The notes under the pieces were generated by a model. The model was not told the origin of the DNA. It did no database searches and saw only the letters and a list, made by a program, of their open reading frames with translations. Both the position numbers and the translations under genes were made by a program. This document shows, piece after piece, positions 31,832 to 35,633 of a stretch of DNA of 35,633 nucleotides. Within the stretch, counting starts at the first letter, position 1. The number at the start of each line of letters is the position of its first letter. The stretch is from Yinghuangia soli (GTDB lineage Bacteria > Actinomycetota > Actinomycetes > Streptomycetales > Streptomycetaceae): positions 1 through 35,633 of the forward strand of contig NZ_JAKFHA010000008.1 in the NCBI RefSeq assembly GCF_021502675.1, written 5' to 3'.

Positions 31832-33103
31832 ATGGGACCCAATGACATCGACCTCACCGACCTCGACCTCTTCGGGAACGGAACCCCGCACGAGGCGTTC
31901 CGGACCCTGCGCGACCAGGCGCCGCTGTTCTGGAACGACGAGACCGGCGGCAACAAGGGCTTCTGGTCGGTCACCCGCTACGACGACGTCGCCGCGGTGG
32001 ACAAGGACGCCGCGACGTACTCGTCCGAGCAGCAGGTCACGCTGGAGGAACTCGACGAGGACCAGCTCCTGGTGCGCAAGTCGATGATCGACACGGACGG
32101 CGCCCGGCACTGGGCCCTGCGCAAGGTGCTGCTGCGCGAGTTCAGCCCGCGCGCGGTGGCGCTCTACGGCGACTTCCTGACCAAGCTGACCGGCGCCACT
32201 CTGGACCGCGCGCTGGCGCTGGGCGAGTTCGACTTCGTCGAGCAGATCAGCGCGGACATCCCGATCCGGCTGCTGGCGCGCATGCTGGACGTCCCGATCG
32301 AGGACACCGACAAGCTGATCGACTGGGGCAACCAGATGATCGCGAACTCGGACCCGGACTACACCGACGTGCTGGCCGGCAGCCCGGAGTCCGAGCAGTA
32401 CCGCGACCTGCCGTTCCGCTCGCCCGCCGCACTGGAGGTCTTCGAGTACGGCTTCCGGCTGGCCGCGCAGCGCCGCGGCGGCACCGGCACCGACCTCGTG
32501 TCCAAGCTGGTCAACACCACGCCGGAAGACGGCATCCCGCTCTCCGACCTGGACTACCAGAACTACTTCTCGCTGCTGATCATCGCCGGGAACGAGACCA
32601 CCCGGCACACCATCTCGCACACCGTCCGGGCGCTGGCCTCGCACCCGCAGGCCTGGGCCGACCTCAAGGCGGACCCGTCGCTGGTGGGCAACGCGGTCGA
32701 GGAGTTCCTGCGCTGGGCCACCCCGATCGTGCACTTCCGGCGCACCGCGACGCGCGACGTCGAACTGCACGGGCAGCGGATCCGCGAAGGCGACAAGGTG
32801 GTGATGTGGTTCGGCTCGGCCAACTTCGACGAGCGCAAGTTCGCCGACCCGCACGTGTTCGACGTGCACCGCAAGAACGTCGAGCACGTCTCCTTCGGCA
32901 AGGGCAGCCCGCACTTCTGCCTGGGCAACGCGCTGGCCCGCCTGGAGATCAAGATCGTCATCACCGCGCTGCTGGAGCGCCTGGAGCGCATCGAGCTCCT
33001 CGAGACGCCCAGCATGGTCCGCTCGAACCTGGTGCACGGCATCAAGAAGATGCCCGTGCGCGTACACCCCGACCCGGCGTTCCCGGCGACTGCCACCGCC
33101 TGA
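31832..33103 (+). CDS. Cytochrome P450 (CYP125/142-like motifs)
   Basis: ATG 31832 has GAAGGA at 31821-31826; 423 aa, soluble. The I-helix oxygen-activation motif is AGNETTR (Ala252-Thr257), the K-helix is EEFLRW, and the heme thiolate is Cys363 in FGKGSPHFCLGNALARLE. The heme loop has one residue more than the common FGxGxHxCxG, as in CYP125-type FGGTGAHYCIG; AGNETTR also fits that group. It sits 31 bp after the PuuD-like gene and ends the ligase operon. No ferredoxin gene is adjacent, so the electron donor must come from elsewhere, possibly the VanB-type reductase. It may hydroxylate or N-dealkylate the amine or its glutamyl conjugate (inference). Confidence 0.92.
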   Translation: MGPNDIDLTDLDLFGNGTPHEAFRTLRDQAPLFWNDETGGNKGFWSVTRYDDVAAVDKDAATYSSEQQVTLEELDEDQLLVRKSMIDTDGARHWALRKVLLREFSPRAVALYGDFLTKLTGATLDRALALGEFDFVEQISADIPIRLLARMLDVPIEDTDKLIDWGNQMIANSDPDYTDVLAGSPESEQYRDLPFRSPAALEVFEYGFRLAAQRRGGTGTDLVSKLVNTTPEDGIPLSDLDYQNYFSLLIIAGNETTRHTISHTVRALASHPQAWADLKADPSLVGNAVEEFLRWATPIVHFRRTATRDVELHGQRIREGDKVVMWFGSANFDERKFADPHVFDVHRKNVEHVSFGKGSPHFCLGNALARLEIKIVITALLERLERIELLETPSMVRSNLVHGIKKMPVRVHPDPAFPATATA

Positions 33104-33116
33104 GGCACCGGTCGGC

Positions 33117-33195
33117 GCCGGCCGGGCTGCAACCCGGCCGGCACAGGGAAGGGCCCGCTCCGCGCAACCTGGCTCGGTACGCGCGGGGCGGGCCC
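33117..33195. terminator. Two tandem hairpins between convergent P450 and GntR genes
   Basis: The first hairpin pairs GCCGGCCGGG with CCCGGCCGGC (33117-33142, 10-bp stem, 6-base loop). The second pairs GGGCCCGCTCCGCGC with GCGCGGGGCGGGCCC (33151-33195, 15-bp stem with one U-G pair, 15-base loop). Confidence 0.75.
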
Positions 33196-33203
33196 GTCCG
33201 CTC

Positions 33204-33258
33204 GTCTTCGGTTTGTCTTCGGTTTGTCTTCGGCTCGGCTTCGGCTCGGCTTCAGCGC
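33204..33258. repeat. Five tandem copies of an 11-bp unit
   Basis: GTCTTCGGTTT occurs twice exactly, followed by GTCTTCGGCTC, GGCTTCGGCTC and a degraded GGCTTCAGCGC. The array begins after the terminator pair and runs over the GntR stop codon. The 11-bp period is not a codon multiple and is close to one helical turn. Confidence 0.8.
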
Positions 33259-33971
33259 GCGGGGGTCTCCGTGCCGCCCTCGCCGGCCGCCCCGCCGGTG
33301 GCGAAGAAGCCCGCTTCGGTGAGGGCGTCCACGGCCCGGCGGCCGTTGATGCTGAGGTGGTGCTCCATGGCCGCCCGGGCGGTGTCGGCATCCCGGGCGC
33401 GCAGCGCGGCGATGATCGCATCGTGCTCGTTCGCGGCGTTGTTCTGCCAGCCCGGGATGATCACGCCGAAGCGCACGTCCATGCCGTGCGACAGCGGGCG
33501 CAGCACCGAGCGCAGCCGGCGGGACGCGCCGATCCGGTTGATCCGGCTGTGGATCTCGTTGTTGAGCTCTTCCTGCTCCTGCGGGTCCTCGGCGGTGCGC
33601 ATGCGCTGGTTGAGGGCGTGGAGTTCGTCGATCTCGTCGTCGCTCATCGCCTTCGAGGCGCGGGCCGCGGCGATGCCGGAGATCTTGCCGTAGATCTCGT
33701 AGTGGTCCAGGACGTCGACCGGGTCCAGCTCCTCCACGTAGTAGCCGCGGCGCGGGACGGTGCGGACCAGGCCCTCCGCGGACAGCGCGATGAGCGCCTC
33801 GCGGACCGGGAGTTGGCTGACGTCCAGGTCGGCGGCCAGGCCCGAGACGTCCAGCCGACTGCCGCGGCGGAGGTCGCCGACCATGATGCTGTTGCGGATC
33901 ACATCAGCGACGTCCTCGCGCAGAACCCGGCGGGCCGGGACTCGTGACGTGGGGGAGATATGTCCGCTCAT
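33252..33971 (-). CDS. GntR-family regulator with FCD domain
   Basis: I chose ATG 33971 (239 aa); a start at 34049 would add 26 arginine-rich residues encoded within the promoter region. The N-terminal GntR winged helix (~10-80) includes GSRLDVSGLAADLDVSQLPV and REALIALSAEGLVRTVPRRGY. The C-terminal FCD domain has metal-site-like residues in NNEIHSRINRIG and the closing NEHDAIIAAL...MEHHL, as in the FadR/VanR subgroup. It is divergent from the aminotransferase and shares with it an operator-like site at 34069-34088. Related elements before the ligase/dehydrogenase and VanB-like genes make it the probable regulator of the whole cluster. The inducer is presumably the amine or a pathway acid. 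Confidence 0.9.
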   Translation of the reverse strand: MSGHISPTSRVPARRVLREDVADVIRNSIMVGDLRRGSRLDVSGLAADLDVSQLPVREALIALSAEGLVRTVPRRGYYVEELDPVDVLDHYEIYGKISGIAAARASKAMSDDEIDELHALNQRMRTAEDPQEQEELNNEIHSRINRIGASRRLRSVLRPLSHGMDVRFGVIIPGWQNNAANEHDAIIAALRARDADTARAAMEHHLSINGRRAVDALTEAGFFATGGAAGEGGTETPAR

Positions 33972-34068
33972 GACTCCGCAATCTCTTCGGCCACCACGGG
34001 CGGCCGCGACGCTGCGTCCCCCGGACCGGATCGGCTCCGGTCGCGCCATGTTACTCGCGCGATCACTC

Positions 34069-34088
34069 TGATAGTTTATCGTATATCA
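34069..34088. promoter_or_regulatory. 20-bp operator-like site between GntR and aminotransferase genes
   Basis: TGATAGTTTATCGTATATCA has TGATA/TATCA arms. Its reverse strand matches the 28985-29004 site at 16 of 20 positions, including the shared block ACGATAA. It lies 98 bp upstream of the GntR start and 168 bp upstream of the aminotransferase start, in an A+T-rich island. Confidence 0.65.
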
Positions 34089-34094
34089 ATTCAG

Positions 34095-34245
34095 TACGGC
34101 GGCTTTGTCGCTTGCCTTCGCCCGCCGCGGCCTGCCTTCCGGCGTGTGCTCCGCCGTGTCGTGCGTCTTGCCTTCGTCCGGCCTTCCCCCGCCGCCTGGC
34201 TTCGCCGCCTCCTTTCGCCGGTTCCTTCCGTCGTCTTCTTCTGCC
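34095..34245 (+). other. Pyrimidine-rich leader before the aminotransferase
   Basis: This stretch is dominated by recurring CCTTC and CCGCC words with few A residues. It is open in one frame but lacks coding character and a ribosome binding site of its own, so I read it as a long, C/U-rich 5' untranslated region. Confidence 0.4.
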
Positions 34246-34255
34246 GAGGAGTCTC

Positions 34256-35530
34256 ATGTCCGCCACACCGACCCTGGTGACCCCCGCCGCCACGCTGTCC
34301 GGCGTCTGGAGCCGGATCACGCAGCTGAACGTCGTCTCGGGCTCCGGGGCATGGGTGGAGACCGTCGAAGGGGAGCGCTACCTGGACTTCACGGCCGGGA
34401 TAGCCGTCTGCTCGACGGGCCACGCGCATCCGCGGGTCGTGGAGGCCATCCGCACGCAGGCGGGCCGGATCGTGCACGCGCAGGTGAACTGCTACCAGCA
34501 CGACCTGCTGGCGCCGCTGGCCGACCGGCTGGCCGAGCTGACGCCGCCGGCCATCGAGCAGTTCTTCTTCAGTAATTCCGGCGCCGAGGCGGTCGAGGCC
34601 GCGGTCAAGCTGGCCAAGCAGGCCACCGGGCGCACCGGGGTGGTGGTCTTCCAAGGCTCGTTCCACGGCCGCACCCACCTGACCGCGGCGATGACCACGT
34701 CCAAGGCCGTGTACCGCGTGCACGCCCAGCCGCTGCCCGCGGGCGTCTTCGTGGCGCCGTTCCCGTCCCTGGTCGGCCGTGCGGAGGCCGATGCGGATGC
34801 CGAGGTCGCGCGCTGCCTGGACGGCCTCCGGGAACTCCTGGAGACGACCTGCCACCCGTCCGACATCGCGGCGTTCGTGATCGAGCCGGTCCAGGGCGAG
34901 GGCGGCTACCGCCCGGTGCCCGCGGCATTCCTGCGCGGGCTGCGGGAGATCTGCGACGCACACGGGATCCTGCTCGTCGCGGACGAGGTGCAGACCGGAT
35001 TCGGCCGCACCGGCACGATGTTCGCCATCGAGCATTACGACGTCGAGCCCGACGTGATGGTGCTGGCCAAGGGCATGGCGTCCGGGATGCCGCTCAGCGC
35101 GGTCGGCGCGCGGGCCTCGGTCATGAGCGCCTGGGTGCCCGGCTCGCACGGCGGCACCTACGGCGGCAATGCGGTCGCCTGCGCCGCGGCCCTGGCCACC
35201 ATCGACGTGCTCACCGAACCGGGCGCGCCGGAGCACGTCCGCGACCTGGGCGACGCCCTGCGGGACGCGTTGCTCGGGCTCCGGGCCGCACACCCCGAGG
35301 CCGTCGTGGACGTGCGCGGCCTCGGCCTCATGCTCGCCGTCGAGTTCGCCGACCCGGCGGTCACCGCCCGCATCGTGGCGGCCTGCCTCGCCCGCCGCCT
35401 CATCCTCACGACGGCCGGCGCCCGCGGTGCCGCGATCCGCTGGATGCCGCCGCTCGTCGTGACGCGCGCCGAACTCGACCAGGCGATCGGCATCTTCGCC
35501 GCGGCCGTCGCCGAGGCGCTCGCGGACTGA
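34256..35530 (+). CDS. Class III PLP aminotransferase (4-aminobutyrate aminotransferase/PuuE type)
   Basis: ATG 34256 has GAGGAG at 34246-34251; 424 aa. PLP-site features are SNSGAEAVEAAVKLAK, FQGSFHGRTHLT, Asp243 (VADEVQTGFGRTG) and the Schiff-base Lys272 (LAKGMASGMPLSA). EPVQGEGGY and GGTYGGNAVAC complete the 4-aminobutyrate-type fold. It moves an omega-amino group to 2-oxoglutarate (or pyruvate), giving a semialdehyde that the cluster's aldehyde dehydrogenase could oxidise. By analogy with PuuE, it would act on the free amino acid released by the PuuD-like hydrolase. It is transcribed alone after a long leader and divergent from the GntR regulator. Confidence 0.92.
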   Translation: MSATPTLVTPAATLSGVWSRITQLNVVSGSGAWVETVEGERYLDFTAGIAVCSTGHAHPRVVEAIRTQAGRIVHAQVNCYQHDLLAPLADRLAELTPPAIEQFFFSNSGAEAVEAAVKLAKQATGRTGVVVFQGSFHGRTHLTAAMTTSKAVYRVHAQPLPAGVFVAPFPSLVGRAEADADAEVARCLDGLRELLETTCHPSDIAAFVIEPVQGEGGYRPVPAAFLRGLREICDAHGILLVADEVQTGFGRTGTMFAIEHYDVEPDVMVLAKGMASGMPLSAVGARASVMSAWVPGSHGGTYGGNAVACAAALATIDVLTEPGAPEHVRDLGDALRDALLGLRAAHPEAVVDVRGLGLMLAVEFADPAVTARIVAACLARRLILTTAGARGAAIRWMPPLVVTRAELDQAIGIFAAAVAEALAD

Positions 35531-35552
35531 CGGCTGCCGGACGCCGGCGCAC

Positions 35553-35633
35553 CGGGGGCGGGGGGGGGGGGGGGGGGGGGGGCGGGGCCCCCCCCCCCGG
35601 GGGGGGGGGGGGGGCGCCCCCGGGGGGGGGGGG
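35553..35633. other. Terminal G/C homopolymer run, probable contig-end artefact
   Basis: After the last gene the text becomes almost pure G with blocks of C up to the window edge, including over twenty consecutive G. Such text is typical of low-quality reads at an assembly end rather than genomic sequence. Confidence 0.7.

Noticed and set aside
29017-33103. Calling the ligase operon a morpholine/piperidine (mor/pip) locus
   Set aside because: The P450 has CYP125-like rather than clearly CYP151-like motifs, and the adjoining ferredoxin and reductase expected in those loci are absent. Only an analogy is justified.
33204-33258. CRISPR-like repeat array
   Set aside because: Units are 11 bp, directly abutting, with no spacers and no cas genes in the window.
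35553-35633. Telomere or replication-related repeat at the window end
   Set aside because: Pure homopolymer blocks lack the hairpin-rich palindromes of linear actinomycete telomeres and look like low-quality sequence.

Overview
This is a very G+C-rich, gene-dense bacterial segment with GTG/TTG starts, strong purine-rich ribosome binding sites and many ATGA or GTGA overlaps. Gene content (DUF4097 protein divergent to an IS30-like-HTH/GbsR-type regulator, HbpS-like protein, NACHT protein with membrane segments, Tat-exported tachylectin fusion) points to a Streptomyces-like actinomycete (inference). I saw no rRNA, tRNA, CRISPR array, transposase or integrase. The last ~80 bases are G/C homopolymers and probably mark a contig end.

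Layout. 1-3260: start of a DUF4097 gene, a divergent regulator, and a coupled lipocalin-like/14-TM exporter pair. 3445-5181: amidase-signature hydrolase, converging through a suspicious G/C run on a short UvrA-type ATPase (to 7810) that overlaps the end of an exported tachylectin/dimethylformamidase-like protein (to 10128). 10210-13250: a DUF6882-like protein, a GT1-type glycosyltransferase and the TetR regulator overlapping it. 13380-15417: a phytanoyl-CoA-dioxygenase-like enzyme divergent from an IclR regulator, with overlapping palindromes between them. 15542-16102: secreted HbpS/GlcG-like protein. 16451-20164: an operon of thiamine-diphosphate 2-oxoacid decarboxylase, FMN alpha-hydroxy-acid oxidase and TetR regulator, with a palindrome at its promoter. 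20309-22702: a NACHT NTPase with a polytopic C-terminus.

22744-35530 looks like one catabolic regulon for an unknown amine. It holds a VanB-type reductase, a Rieske-oxygenase-like protein, an aldehyde dehydrogenase, an APC permease, a zinc alcohol dehydrogenase, a glutamine-synthetase-like gamma-glutamyl ligase, two class I amidotransferase/gamma-glutamyl hydrolases, a cytochrome P450, a GntR/FCD regulator and a class III aminotransferase. The logic resembles the Puu putrescine pathway (import, gamma-glutamylation, oxidation, aldehyde oxidation, deglutamylation, transamination), but no flavin amine oxidase (PuuB) is present; a P450 and a VanAB-like pair sit in its place. Three of the promoter regions share a GATAA/TTATC element, two of them as a 20-bp site identical at 16 of 20 positions, so I infer a common regulator, most simply the GntR protein encoded in the cluster. 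The Rieske-like subunit lacks half of its canonical iron-sulfur ligands. This regulon is the best candidate here for an undescribed system.
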